Shown here: positions 7,995 through 16,376 of the stretch, piece by piece | How the letters are laid out: each line of letters starts with the position of its first letter | How positions within the stretch are numbered: position 1 is the stretch's first letter | From: CAZMZW01 sp964571135 | Lineage (GTDB): Bacteria; Chloroflexota; Anaerolineae; Anaerolineales; Anaerolineaceae | Assembly: GCA_964571135.1 (NCBI GenBank) | Contig: CAZMZW010000002.1 | Location: forward strand, 248,001 to 312,000 | DNA: 64,000 bases | Direction of reading: 5' to 3' | The notes under the pieces: generated by a model | The model's database searches: none | Told to the model about the DNA's origin: nothing | Seen by the model: the letters and a program-made list of their open reading frames with translations, nothing else | Program-made: the position numbers and the translations under genes

Positions 7995-9047
7995 ATGGAC
8001 TTGGATCATTTAGCGGTTTATCAAGAAATTGACAGAAGCAATATGCACGCAGAATTGCAGGCGCTTCCTGATCAATTAAAGGATGCCTGGGAACTTGGCT
8101 CGAGATATTACATACCTCCCTATAAGAAGATTAATTCCCTGGTCATAGCTGGGATGGGTGGATCCGCAATGGGAGCTGATTTATTAGCCAGTTACATAAC
8201 ACCTATTTGTCCAATCCCAATTATCACTCTACGAGATTATTGTCTCCCATTTTGGGCAAAAGGTCCAGAAGTTCTGGTTGTAACGTCTTCACATTCTGGT
8301 AATACAGAGGAAACTTTATCTATATATCAACAGGCTTTGGAAAATAAATGCGGCCTGATAGCAATTACTACCGGTGGAAAACTAGCCAAGAGAGCACAAG
8401 AAAATTCTCTGCCTTTGTGGACTTTCACACACCAAGGGCAGCCCCGAGCAGCCGTAGGTTATTCCTTTGGACTTTTATTGGCTCTCATTGTGAAATTAGG
8501 GTTAATTCCCAGGCAGGATGAATTACTGGAATATGCTGTGAAAGCGATGCAAACGCTGCGAGAATCAATTGATATTGAAATACCAGTTAATAAAAATCCA
8601 GCCAAGCGTATGGCAGGACAATTAATGAATCGTTTTGTCGCAATTTTAGGAGCTGATTTCCTCACTCCTGTCGCGCGTCGATATAAAACGCAGATTAATG
8701 AACTAGCCAAAGCTTGGGCGCAATTTGAATTCCTACCAGAGGCTGATCACAATACCCTCGCAGGGATTGAAAGATCAGAAGAAGTTCTTTCGAAAATATT
8801 TGTATTGTTCTTGTCTGCATCATCAGACCATCCGCGTAATCAATTAAGAACAAGGCTAACACGAATGGAATTAATGAGAGCTGGGATTAATACAGATGTG
8901 CTTGAATTTAGAGAAGCTAATCCTCTTTCAGAAATCTGGACTAGTTTGTTGTTTGGTGATTTCCTGGCTTATTATTTAGCAATAGCTAACCAAATAGATC
9001 CTACTCCCGTGGACGCCATCCAAAACCTAAAAAAAACCATGTCATAG
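7995..9047 (+). CDS. bifunctional phosphoglucose/phosphomannose isomerase
   Basis: The protein (350 residues) belongs to the PGI/PMI family that interconverts fructose-6-phosphate with glucose-6- or mannose-6-phosphate, linking glycolysis to GDP-mannose supply. Two SIS (sugar isomerase) domains are visible. Phosphate-binding segments include IAGMGGSAMGADLL (about 52-65) and VVTSSHSGNTEETL (about 95-108). EADHNTLAG near 248-256 carries a Glu/His pair typical of the active site. With manC at 47318 the cell can route fructose-6-phosphate to mannose-1-phosphate if a phosphomannomutase exists elsewhere. No clear Shine-Dalgarno. Confidence 0.92.
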   Translation: MDLDHLAVYQEIDRSNMHAELQALPDQLKDAWELGSRYYIPPYKKINSLVIAGMGGSAMGADLLASYITPICPIPIITLRDYCLPFWAKGPEVLVVTSSHSGNTEETLSIYQQALENKCGLIAITTGGKLAKRAQENSLPLWTFTHQGQPRAAVGYSFGLLLALIVKLGLIPRQDELLEYAVKAMQTLRESIDIEIPVNKNPAKRMAGQLMNRFVAILGADFLTPVARRYKTQINELAKAWAQFEFLPEADHNTLAGIERSEEVLSKIFVLFLSASSDHPRNQLRTRLTRMELMRAGINTDVLEFREANPLSEIWTSLLFGDFLAYYLAIANQIDPTPVDAIQNLKKTMS

Positions 9048-9105
9048 AAAAAATTAAAGTTGTATTTATGGAAATATTTTTACTTTAATATTAGAACATA
9101 AATGC

Positions 9106-9111
9106 TATAAT
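9106..9111 (+). promoter_or_regulatory. TATAAT -10 box upstream of dinB
   Basis: TATAAT at 9106-9111 predicts a start point near 9118 and a leader of about 20 nt. The leader has no Shine-Dalgarno. No LexA-like palindrome is obvious nearby. Confidence 0.4.
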
Positions 9112-9138
9112 ATCAATTATTATTCAGCTTTTTGATTA

Positions 9139-10347
9139 ATGAATAAAAAATTTGCCCCTTACCGAAAAATTCTTCACCTCGATCTTGATGCTTTTTTTTG
9201 TGCGGTTGAAGAGCGCCTTGATCCTGGTTTGAAGGGCAAGGCTTTTGCTGTTGGTGGAACACCTGAAGGCAGGGGAGTAGTCACATCCTGTTCTTATGCA
9301 GCGAGAAGGTTTGGGATTAAATCCGCTATGCCAATGATTCGCGCAATTCGAATTTACCCTGACTTGATCGTTGTGCGCAGCCATTTTGAAGAGTATTCCA
9401 AAGCTTCTCACCAAGTTATGGAGATACTCAGAGATTTAACCCCGTTATTTGAACAGGTTTCAATTGATGAGGCGTTTTTGGATGTTACTGATCTTCCGGA
9501 ATCAGCCAGGCAAATTGCAGAAGACTTGCAGGTGAAAATCCTTAAAGAACTTGATTTACCTTGTTCCATTGGTATAGCGACAAATAAACTGGTGGCAAAA
9601 ATTGCCACGAATATTGGGAAAACCAAAAAAAGGGGATTGACAGCGCCAATGGCAATATTGGTAGTACTTCCTGGAGAGGAGGCAAAATTCCTAGCCCCTT
9701 TACCGATCGATGAAATGTGGGGGATTGGACCGAAAACTGCCATTCAAATAAGGAAGCTCGGAATTTTTACAATTGGCGATATTGTTAATGTATCAGAAGA
9801 AAAATTGATCAGAAGTCTCGGGAAATACGGGTATAACCTAGCAAAGTATGCAAGAGGGGTTGATGATCGATCAGTGGAAGAAAGCGATGAAATAAAATCT
9901 ATTAGTTGTGAGACAACATTTTATGAAGATGTCGCCGATGAAAATCAGCTAATAAATACCTTATTAAACCTTTCAAGAAAAATTGGCTATCGGTTGAGAA
10001 AAAATGGATTGGGCGGTTTTACGATAAGAATGAAAATACGCTGGCCAGATTTTCAAACCCAAACACGCCAACAGACCTTTTTGCAGCCTACCAATCAGGA
10101 TTCGGTTATTTTTACTGCGGAAAAAACCCTTTTTTACCAGATATGGAAAAAAGGGTTGAAGGTCAGATTAATTGGGATAGGGGTAAGCCAACTAACCGAG
10201 AATTTCCAACAGCTTTCATTGTTTGATCAAAAAGATGAAAAAGAACATAAGCTTCTAAAAGCAGTAGATGAATTGCATCATAAATTTGGGGAAAAAGTAT
10301 TCTATCGGGGATCAAAAAATAAGAACGACCGAAATTGGAAAGAATAA
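9139..10347 (+). CDS. dinB: DNA polymerase IV (Y-family translesion polymerase)
   Basis: This 402-residue Y-family polymerase copies past damaged bases. ILHLDLDAFFCAVEE (about 12-26) holds the first catalytic Asp, and SIDEAFLDVT (about 108-117) the remaining Asp/Glu pair. SIGIATNKLVAKIAT is the following palm motif, and MWGIGPKTAIQIRKLGI is the thumb helix-hairpin-helix. The little-finger domain fills about 240-350. Near the C-terminus QLSLF is a beta-clamp binding motif. It is convergent with the downstream glycosyltransferase, with one base between stop codons. Confidence 0.95.
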   Translation: MNKKFAPYRKILHLDLDAFFCAVEERLDPGLKGKAFAVGGTPEGRGVVTSCSYAARRFGIKSAMPMIRAIRIYPDLIVVRSHFEEYSKASHQVMEILRDLTPLFEQVSIDEAFLDVTDLPESARQIAEDLQVKILKELDLPCSIGIATNKLVAKIATNIGKTKKRGLTAPMAILVVLPGEEAKFLAPLPIDEMWGIGPKTAIQIRKLGIFTIGDIVNVSEEKLIRSLGKYGYNLAKYARGVDDRSVEESDEIKSISCETTFYEDVADENQLINTLLNLSRKIGYRLRKNGLGGFTIRMKIRWPDFQTQTRQQTFLQPTNQDSVIFTAEKTLFYQIWKKGLKVRLIGIGVSQLTENFQQLSLFDQKDEKEHKLLKAVDELHHKFGEKVFYRGSKNKNDRNWKE

Positions 10348-10348
10348 G

Positions 10349-11593
10349 TCATTTAGACTTTATTAATTGATCACATTCCCTGATAATTTTTGGGGTTATT
10401 TTGTCCCAGGAGAAAGACTGCGCATAGGCAATACTATTCATACTCATTTGTTTGCGTATTTCATCTTTACAAATTAATTGGGTCAGGCTTTGCTCCAAAG
10501 CGACTTGATTATTATCCGGAATTATGTATCCGGTAACACTATTCTTGATTAAATATGAAAGGCCTCCAACTTGAGTGGCAATGACCGGTGTTCCACACGC
10601 CATGGCTTCCAGAGCAACCATCCCAAAAGATTCATAATGCGAAGGCACAACAACAATCTCAGCGGCTGAGTAATAATAAGGAAGCGTATCCTGGTTGCGT
10701 TTACCAAGAAAGATAACCAGATCACCCACATTTAAATCCATACTTAATTGTTGAAGCCGCTGCATTTCCAGATTCATTTCAGTAGAAGGGGCATCTGGAT
10801 CTCCACCGATAATGATTAGATAATGCGGACATTTTGAAAATACATCTCCTTTGTGTAACTCCGCTATTGCCCGAATTAATTTATCTACCCCTTTTAATGG
10901 TTCAATTCTGCCTACGTATAGAATCATACTTTCTGATTTTGGAACACCGACAACGGCTTTGGCTTCATCGGATGGGATTGGATAAAAATGGCAGGTATCC
11001 ACTCCTGGAGGAATGACTACGAGCTTTTGAATATCTACTTTGTATAGCTTGTTCATTTTATTTACTTCATCATCGGTTGCCACAATTATTCGATCAACCG
11101 AATCCATCACCTTTTGTTCTCCCTTAACACGATATTCGCCCTCTTCTTCAATTTTTGAATTGTTTTTTTTACTCTTTAATTGCGAGAGAGTGTGAAACAT
11201 ATGCAAGATTGGGATATTCCATTTTTCTTTGAGTGAAATTGCGGCAATTCCTGACATCCAGTAATGACTATAGATTACGTCGTAATGAATATTTTTTTGC
11301 TCTGCAAATTCAATTACCCCATTATTAAAATCGGGAATGTGATTGGATAGTTCTTTTTTTGAAAGAGGAATTTCAGGTCCAGCTGGAATATGGACAACAC
11401 GATTACCATAACCCAGGTCATGTAATACATAAGGGACATGTTCATCCTGAGAACGAGTAAATACATCCGCATGGATGCCGAATTCTCCCAGAAACCGGGT
11501 CAAGTCTCGGACATAAACATTCATTCCACCAGTATCTTTGCCACCCAGCGTAGCGAGTGGGCATGTATGATAGGAAATAATCGCAATATTCAT
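10349..11593 (-). CDS. GT4-family glycosyltransferase (MshA/sucrose-phosphate-synthase-like)
   Basis: A 414-residue GT-B fold retaining glycosyltransferase. The N-terminal domain begins MNIAIISYHTCP and has the GGxxVY-type loop (DTGGMNVYVRDL, about 21-32). The C-terminal donor-binding domain includes ILYVGRIEPLKGVDKL (about 228-243) and the E-x7-E signature HYESFGMVALEAMACGTPV (about 323-341). Overall it resembles MshA and sucrose synthase-like enzymes that use UDP- or GDP-sugars, but the acceptor cannot be read from sequence. It is transcribed alone, away from tRNA-Thr. GGAG lies about 12 nt before the ATG. Confidence 0.88.
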   Translation of the reverse strand: MNIAIISYHTCPLATLGGKDTGGMNVYVRDLTRFLGEFGIHADVFTRSQDEHVPYVLHDLGYGNRVVHIPAGPEIPLSKKELSNHIPDFNNGVIEFAEQKNIHYDVIYSHYWMSGIAAISLKEKWNIPILHMFHTLSQLKSKKNNSKIEEEGEYRVKGEQKVMDSVDRIIVATDDEVNKMNKLYKVDIQKLVVIPPGVDTCHFYPIPSDEAKAVVGVPKSESMILYVGRIEPLKGVDKLIRAIAELHKGDVFSKCPHYLIIIGGDPDAPSTEMNLEMQRLQQLSMDLNVGDLVIFLGKRNQDTLPYYYSAAEIVVVPSHYESFGMVALEAMACGTPVIATQVGGLSYLIKNSVTGYIIPDNNQVALEQSLTQLICKDEIRKQMSMNSIAYAQSFSWDKITPKIIRECDQLIKSK

Positions 11594-11598
11594 TTTAT

Positions 11599-11628
11599 TT
11601 GCTCTCCGAAAGTAATAAATGTTATAAT
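11599..11628 (+). promoter_or_regulatory. promoter of tRNA-Thr
   Basis: A consensus TATAAT (11623-11628) lies 18 bp after TTGCTC (11599-11604) and 10 bp before the mature tRNA. Confidence 0.55.
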
Positions 11629-11638
11629 CGCATATTGC

Positions 11639-11711
11639 GCCACCGTAGCTCAGCTGGCAGAGCAGCCGCTTCGTAAGCGGCGGGTCAAGGGTTCGATTCC
11701 CTTCGGTGGCT
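11639..11711 (+). tRNA. tRNA-Thr (anticodon CGT)
   Basis: A full cloverleaf is visible. The acceptor stem GCCACCG pairs with CGGTGGC, the D-loop contains AGCTCAGCTGG, and the anticodon stem GCCGC/GCGGC encloses TTCGTAA (anticodon CGT). The T arm is GGGTTCGATTCCC, and the discriminator base is T. CCA is not encoded. Confidence 0.95.
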
Positions 11712-11774
11712 TAATAATTTCATATATCAAAGGTATTTACAGAATTATAATCATTAAGGGGAAAATCATTATTG

Positions 11775-12317
11775 ATGGAAATGAATAAACGTAAACGTAT
11801 TCGGAATTGTTTAATATTTCTTCTGTTATATTTTATTATTGGCTGTGCTAATGAAACGAATAACTCCTCCGGTCCAGGAGCTATTTCTTTGAAATTGCAG
11901 ATGGCAATACCAACCCCATCAATTCCTTCAGAATTTTTCTGTATTCCAAATAACAACCAAAGAGAAATCGCTTATGTTGTAAAAGTTATTGATGGTGATT
12001 CCATTCTTGTAAGACTGAATGATCATCTGTATGAAGTACGATATATTGGAATAAATACACCAGAATTTGACAGCATTCATGAAAAAATAGCCCAATATGC
12101 TGCTGATGTTAACCGTAATCTTGTTCTGGGAAAGATTATTTGGATGGTAAAGGATGTTCGCGAAATGGATAAATATCAACGTTTACTACGTTTTGTATTT
12201 GTTGGGGACACCTTTGTGAATTATGAGCTTATACGTTTAGGCGTAGCCGAGGTAATTGATTATTCCCCGGATCTGTCCTGTCAGAGATTATTCAAAAACG
12301 TCATACAGAAAAAATAA
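11775..12317 (+). CDS. staphylococcal nuclease-like domain lipoprotein
   Basis: A basic N-terminus and hydrophobic stretch end in a lipobox-like IIGC (Cys about 24), so the protein is probably exported and lipid-anchored. The SNase-like OB fold follows from about residue 66: VVKVIDGDSILV, then VRYIGINTPEFD (Arg and calcium-site Asp/Thr region), then MDKYQRLLRFVFVG carrying the second active-site Arg. Homologues are calcium-dependent nucleases that cut DNA and RNA. The usual NAxxxxxGxA segment is altered to NYELIRLGVAEV, close to the family pattern. ATG 11775 is taken as start; TTG 11772 is adjacent. It converges with the MoaD-like gene. Confidence 0.82.
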   Translation: MEMNKRKRIRNCLIFLLLYFIIGCANETNNSSGPGAISLKLQMAIPTPSIPSEFFCIPNNNQREIAYVVKVIDGDSILVRLNDHLYEVRYIGINTPEFDSIHEKIAQYAADVNRNLVLGKIIWMVKDVREMDKYQRLLRFVFVGDTFVNYELIRLGVAEVIDYSPDLSCQRLFKNVIQKK

Positions 12318-12322
12318 CCTGA

Positions 12323-12571
12323 TCAGCCGCCCCCAATTGGAGTGAGGAAAGAGACCTGCGCGTTTTGTGGAATTTTATCTTCATCCAACACAATTTTCTG
12401 ATCAATTAGCATCATAATATTATCTAATTGTGATTGCAATGCAGGATAATTATTAATCAACAGAATTTTCAGCTCTTTGATTGTTGAATTTTCCGGAATT
12501 TCCAAATTAATTTGATTGGTGCCGGCTTTATCTTTTAAATGATAGAAAAGGTTAACTGTAATATTATTCAT
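12323..12571 (-). CDS. MoaD/ThiS-family sulfur-carrier-like protein
   Basis: This small ubiquitin-fold protein of 82 residues ends in Gly-Gly-Gly (LTPIGGG), the C-terminus that is adenylated and thiocarboxylated in MoaD and ThiS. VNLFYHLKDKAGTNQINLEI at the start and NAQVSFLTPIGGG at the end match MoaD. I chose ATG 12571 over an upstream TTG at 12586 because GGTGAG lies 7 nt before that ATG. No moaE, moeB, thiG or thiF is nearby, so its partner (molybdopterin synthase, thiamine or another sulfur path) cannot be inferred from context. Confidence 0.85.
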   Translation of the reverse strand: MNNITVNLFYHLKDKAGTNQINLEIPENSTIKELKILLINNYPALQSQLDNIMMLIDQKIVLDEDKIPQNAQVSFLTPIGGG

Positions 12572-12628
12572 TTCAATTCTCACCAATCTATTTTACCTAA
12601 TTAAATAGGATTTAGTAATTTCCTAAGG

Positions 12629-12634
12629 TATAAT
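12629..12634 (+). promoter_or_regulatory. TATAAT -10 box 6 nt before ATG of udk (leaderless start)
   Basis: A perfect TATAAT is separated from the ATG by six T residues, with no Shine-Dalgarno between and no clear -35. Confidence 0.55.
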
Positions 12635-12640
12635 TTTTTT

Positions 12641-13270
12641 ATGCCAGAGAGAAAAAGCCCGATTGTGATAGGAATTGCCGGTGGTACTGGTTCCGGAAAA
12701 ACAACTGTTGCAAATGTAATATTGAAAAGGGTGGGGAATCACCGCATTGCTTATTTACCTCATGATGCCTATTACCGTGAGTTAAAAGATCTTCCTCCAA
12801 ATCAAAGGGCAGCAGTCAATTTTGATCATCCGGATTCACTTGAAAGTGAATTGATGCTTGAAGATATTATCAGGTTAAAACAATGGGAATCTGTTTACTT
12901 GCCAGTTTATGATTTTAGTACTCATTCACGAACTCAAAAAACCATTCAGGTTGATCCTCAACCTGTAATAATTGTTGAAGGGATATTAATTTTCGCTGAG
13001 CCAAAATTGCGGGATGTTTTTGATGTGAAACTATTTGTTGATACAGATTCTGATCTTCGTTTCATACGACGTTTGCAGCGTGATATTGCTGAACGCGGAC
13101 GAACAATGGAAAAAGTGATTCAACAATATTTGACAACTGTCAGACCCATGCACCTGGAATTTGTGGAACCATCCAAGCGATATGCTGATGTGATCATCCC
13201 TGAAGGGGGATTAAATGAAGTGGCAATGGAAATGGTAATTGCACGTATTGAATCGCTCTTAAATAATTAA
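12641..13270 (+). CDS. udk: uridine kinase
   Basis: Phosphorylates uridine and cytidine in pyrimidine salvage. The 209-residue protein carries the P-loop IAGGTGSGKTTVAN (about 12-25), then LPHDAYYRELKDLPP, the substrate region NFDHPDSLE and the YDFSTHSR motif (about 87-94). VEGILIFAEPKLRD precedes the lid, and RRLQRDIAERGR (about 143-154) is the lid segment of the family. Full length. The gene starts without a leader and is followed 11 nt later by the DedA-like gene. The uracil salvage enzyme Upp is at 20280. Confidence 0.95.
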   Translation: MPERKSPIVIGIAGGTGSGKTTVANVILKRVGNHRIAYLPHDAYYRELKDLPPNQRAAVNFDHPDSLESELMLEDIIRLKQWESVYLPVYDFSTHSRTQKTIQVDPQPVIIVEGILIFAEPKLRDVFDVKLFVDTDSDLRFIRRLQRDIAERGRTMEKVIQQYLTTVRPMHLEFVEPSKRYADVIIPEGGLNEVAMEMVIARIESLLNN

Positions 13271-13281
13271 AAGGGTTCTCA

Positions 13282-13818
13282 GTGAATAAAAACAAACGGG
13301 ATACCATCTTTCACATCCTGGTTCTTATTCTTGTAATTGCTTTAACCATTCTCCTCTTTATCTTTCGCAATGAAGTCAAACACTTAGGTATATATGGGTA
13401 TCCAGGGATTTTTATTATCTCAATTATTGCCAATGCTACAATTATTATTCCCATCCCGGGTATATTAATCACCACTGCTATGGGAGCTGTTTTTAATCCA
13501 TTAGGAGTGGCGCTTGCGGCAGGCTCAGGATCGGCGATCGGGGAATTAACTGGATATCTGGCAGGTTTTGGTGGACAAGTGATCATTGAGAAAAAGGACT
13601 GGTATGAAAGGGTGATGAATTGGATGAAGAAATACGGGGATGTTACTATTTTCACACTTTCACTTATCCCCAACCCCTTGTTTGATTTAGCTGGAATGGC
13701 GGCAGGTACTTTAAAATTACCCGTCTGGCGATTTTTATTGGCTTGCTTCCTCGGGAAATTTTTAAAAATGCTGATTTTTGCCTACTTTGGAGCAAGAGTG
13801 ATGAATTTGTTTGGTTAA
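13282..13818 (+). CDS. DedA/VTT-family membrane protein
   Basis: A 178-residue protein with four or five hydrophobic segments. It has the VTT/DedA core: ANATIIIPIPGILITTAMG (re-entrant region, about 50-68), GELTGYLAGFGGQ (about 86-98, the family's G-x3-GY-x2-G) and LSLIPNPLFDLAGMAAGTLK (about 132-151). Family members are half-transporters or lipid scramblases needed for undecaprenyl-phosphate recycling and membrane homeostasis. GTG start at 13282, 11 nt after udk. Confidence 0.85.
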   Translation: MNKNKRDTIFHILVLILVIALTILLFIFRNEVKHLGIYGYPGIFIISIIANATIIIPIPGILITTAMGAVFNPLGVALAAGSGSAIGELTGYLAGFGGQVIIEKKDWYERVMNWMKKYGDVTIFTLSLIPNPLFDLAGMAAGTLKLPVWRFLLACFLGKFLKMLIFAYFGARVMNLFG

Positions 13819-13924
13819 TTCGACCGAGGATTAAAAATCTTGGTATCGTTGTGTTAAGAGTAAGTGGTAATCAATACAAATTAGGCATATTGCACTCAGT
13901 TCTAGATCGAATGAAGTTGTTTAG

Positions 13925-14071
13925 GAGTACGTTCGAATTTCTATTGCCACTCTTAAGATTGGATATCCAGGAGGCAATGTGCATGCCCCCAATGAGAATA
14001 TTCGATTAAGTGAATATCTCAATTCAGCCAGGCATCTTGTAAGGATTTTGGAATTATTTGGCAATACTTAA
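13925..14071 (+). pseudogene. remnant of M20-family peptidase C-terminus
   Basis: In one frame, from a TAG at 13922-13924 to a TAA at 14069, the DNA encodes about 48 residues. They match the C-terminal end of M20 metallopeptidases/dipeptidases: GYPGGNVHAPNENIRLSEY, with the HAPNE motif, then a helix RHLVRILELFG. The rest of the enzyme (normally about 400-450 residues) is not recognisable in 13819-13924, and no start is available. It is a decayed gene end left after the udk/DedA pair, abutting the convergent GNAT-like gene. The remaining 13819-13924 shows nothing I can name. Confidence 0.7.
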
Positions 14072-15180
14072 ATAGGCATTTCATAAACACGATAACATCG
14101 TAGAGGTTTTACACCAAGTCTCATCAAAGCATTATTCATGCGGTCATTATCTTCGAGAACGTAGTTTATTTCAACCCGTACAGTGGGATTATATAGAGCT
14201 TCGTAAGTTTTTTTATATAACAGTGTGTCTATTGCTTTCCCTTGGTATTCTGGGATCACACCCAACGCCCACATACGATATTGATTGATCTTTTTTACGC
14301 CAAGCAATAATTTTAGCCAGTTAAATGGTAGTAGATTGCCTCTAAAACCTTTAATTATCAGGTTGATATCTGGCAGTGAGATGGCAAAACCAATGGGCTT
14401 GCCATTTATATTTTCAGCTATCAAAACGGCTTTGGGATTTACAATTTGTTTCAGATCGCGAGCCATCGCGCGGCTTTCTTTCTCGGTTACTGGATAGAAT
14501 CCCCAGTTATCAGCAATACTCTGATTGGCAATACTCATGATGGTGATTACATCTTCTTCCAGGTTATTCATATTTACCGGGCGCACGGTCACCCCAAAAC
14601 GTTTCTCAATCTTGTCTGTCAGAGTAAGGTATCTTTCCGGTAATTGATAACCTTGTCCAGCATCAATGACATACGCCATAAGATCTTTTACTTTTTTCAG
14701 GCCGAAGGATTCCAAGAAAATATTATAATAAGGTGGGTTATAAGGCGCCAGAATTACTGGTGGAGGGGTAAAGCCTTCCACAACCAATCCCCATTCCTGC
14801 GAGGCGAAACTCCAGGGTCCGCGTATCCAGGTCATGTTTTGCTCGCGTAACCAATTACGGGCGGACTCTAAAAGCATTATTGCTGCTTGTTCTTCTTGAA
14901 TACATTCAAATGAGCCGAATAAACCAATAGGTTTTTTCCAGGCATCCAACGCCAAATGATCAATAAATGCTGCAATTCGGCCAATCACTTGGTTATTTCT
15001 GTATAGAAGAAAAAGCTGATATTGACAATGATCAAGCATTGGATTTTTGGATGGGACAAATTGATTTTTTTGCTCATTACGCAAAGGAGCGACCCAATTG
15101 GGATCATCCTTGTATAACCTATAGGGTAAATTAATAAAGTTCTGCAGTTCTATTTTGTTTTGGACGGGAATGATTTGCAT
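14068..15180 (-). CDS. GNAT-like acetyltransferase family protein, unknown substrate
   Basis: The 370-residue protein starts IIPVQNKIELQNFINLPYRLYKDDPNWVAPL, a beginning common to a family of large GNAT-related proteins with two acetyltransferase-like halves. The second half has the acetyl-CoA region MWALGVIPEYQGKAIDTLLY (about 283-302), resembling the GNAT Q/RxxGxG/A loop, but with Ala in place of the usual Gly. It ends with an Arg-Val-Glu strand typical of the fold. The first half (IGRIAAFIDHLALDAW) is a possible second GNAT lobe. No substrate can be inferred. It is monocistronic and converges on the M20 remnant. Confidence 0.75.
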   Translation of the reverse strand: MQIIPVQNKIELQNFINLPYRLYKDDPNWVAPLRNEQKNQFVPSKNPMLDHCQYQLFLLYRNNQVIGRIAAFIDHLALDAWKKPIGLFGSFECIQEEQAAIMLLESARNWLREQNMTWIRGPWSFASQEWGLVVEGFTPPPVILAPYNPPYYNIFLESFGLKKVKDLMAYVIDAGQGYQLPERYLTLTDKIEKRFGVTVRPVNMNNLEEDVITIMSIANQSIADNWGFYPVTEKESRAMARDLKQIVNPKAVLIAENINGKPIGFAISLPDINLIIKGFRGNLLPFNWLKLLLGVKKINQYRMWALGVIPEYQGKAIDTLLYKKTYEALYNPTVRVEINYVLEDNDRMNNALMRLGVKPLRCYRVYEMPI

Positions 15181-15244
15181 GATTTTTATATCCGAGGGAT
15201 AATTTAATAATTATGGCGGATATCAAATTATAAATCCATTGCTG

Positions 15245-15250
15245 TATAAT
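15245..15250 (+). promoter_or_regulatory. probable TATAAT -10 box for DUF4203 gene
   Basis: GTATAATAA at about 15244-15252 lies some 57 nt before the ATG at 15309. That ATG is preceded by a strong AAAGGAG. Confidence 0.35.
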
Positions 15251-15308
15251 AAAACCGTCTTGTTAGATTAAAAGATATCGAACCACCACAACAAAGGAGA
15301 AAATCAGT

Positions 15309-15875
15309 ATGTTTCAGAGTTTTACAAATATTTTTGGCACGTTAATATCCGTACTTGGAGGTATTGCCTCCCTCGTAGCTCTGATTCTTGGAATCATATC
15401 CCTCTTCTTCGGTCGAAAACTTTTCTGGGTTTTTGCAGCATTGATCGGGCTATCGGTAGGATTGATTGTGGGAGCCCAATTGTTGCAGGCGCAGGCAATC
15501 ATCATCCGGGTTCTCGTAGCCGTTTCAATCGCTGCAATTTGCGCAGCGCTGGCGATTTATGCAGAAAAAATTATGATCATTCTGGCTGGATTTTTAGGTT
15601 TGGGTGTTTTTGGGTATCTGATTGGCAATTTATTTAATCTTCCAGCACTTTTTCAATGGATTCTTTTTATTGGTTTGGGAATTCTTGGCGCTGTGCTTAT
15701 TTCCAGATATATGGAATGGGTGATTGTGGTTATTTCAACGGTAATCGGTGCAGTTATAGCGGGTGCCGGATTGGGAGGATTGACCCATTTTAATTTCTTT
15801 ATTGATTTGTTAATCTTCCTGGGACTATTGGTAGCTGGAATTCTCTTTCAAAGTCGCGACCTAAAAAAGCAATAA
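15309..15875 (+). CDS. DUF4203-like multi-pass membrane protein
   Basis: A 188-residue, Gly-rich, very hydrophobic protein with about seven predicted membrane helices. The second begins after FFGRKLFWVFAALIGLSVG, a sequence typical of DUF4203 (TMEM198-like) proteins. A short charged tail (SRDLKKQ) ends it. The function of the family is not established in bacteria. The ATG follows AAAGGAGAAAA, a good ribosome site. It is monocistronic with a terminator directly downstream. Confidence 0.78.
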   Translation: MFQSFTNIFGTLISVLGGIASLVALILGIISLFFGRKLFWVFAALIGLSVGLIVGAQLLQAQAIIIRVLVAVSIAAICAALAIYAEKIMIILAGFLGLGVFGYLIGNLFNLPALFQWILFIGLGILGAVLISRYMEWVIVVISTVIGAVIAGAGLGGLTHFNFFIDLLIFLGLLVAGILFQSRDLKKQ

Positions 15876-15887
15876 AAGAAAAACGAT

Positions 15888-15921
15888 AAAAGAGAAGGTA
15901 ACGAATGCTTTCTCTTTTTTT
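15888..15921 (+). terminator. rho-independent terminator
   Basis: AAAGAGAA (15889-15896) pairs with TTCTCTTT (15910-15917) and is followed by a T run. It lies 13 nt after the DUF4203 stop and before the convergent cupin gene. Confidence 0.6.
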
Positions 15922-15923
15922 TA

Positions 15924-16253
15924 TTAATTAGTTTTAGAAAGCATAATCAGAAGCATTTGCATCGGGGTGATTGCTTTTAGTGCATGCTTGGTGTTTGCTG
16001 GCATATGTACCCAGGTGCCGGGACCCGCAGTATAAGTATCAACTCCTAACGTTAAGGAACATGTCCCCTGAATTATTTGAATAATGGCAGGCACTGAAGC
16101 TGTATGTTCAGATAATTCCTGACCAGGTGCAAATCCAAACATACTTACTTTAATTTGATCGTCCGCATGGATTGTTCGGCTGACTATACTTTCAGAAGGG
16201 ATGGAATCAAGAGCTGTGTCCAATTTTTCTATATAGGTATATTTTTTTGCCAT
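15924..16253 (-). CDS. cupin-domain protein
   Basis: A single-domain cupin of about 109 residues. The conserved pattern GFAPGQELSEHTASVPAIIQI gives the first motif (one His instead of the usual HxH), and PGTWVHMPANTKHALKA gives the second with its His. Such small cupins bind a metal or small ligand and are often sensors or isomerases; no reaction can be assigned. ATG 16253 is chosen because GGAG lies 7 nt upstream. An upstream in-frame TTG at 16316 would add 21 unconserved-looking residues. Confidence 0.85.
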   Translation of the reverse strand: MAKKYTYIEKLDTALDSIPSESIVSRTIHADDQIKVSMFGFAPGQELSEHTASVPAIIQIIQGTCSLTLGVDTYTAGPGTWVHMPANTKHALKAITPMQMLLIMLSKTN

Positions 16254-16376
16254 AAGACTTCTCCAAAAACAATTATTAGTGATATTTCTAAACTTAGTGT
16301 ACTGATTTTGATTCAATCAGGCTATTACTTAAGTCTCTAATTTTTAAACCTAAGATCTAAGGCTTCGAAGTGATCG

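Noticed and set aside
11438..11788. A 116-residue frame through tRNA-Thr
   Set aside because: It crosses a tRNA and the antisense of a glycosyltransferase gene and shows no protein-like pattern.
13743..14009. An 88-residue frame overlapping the DedA-like gene end and the M20 remnant
   Set aside because: It is out of frame with both, has no ribosome site, and the M20 similarity is in another frame.
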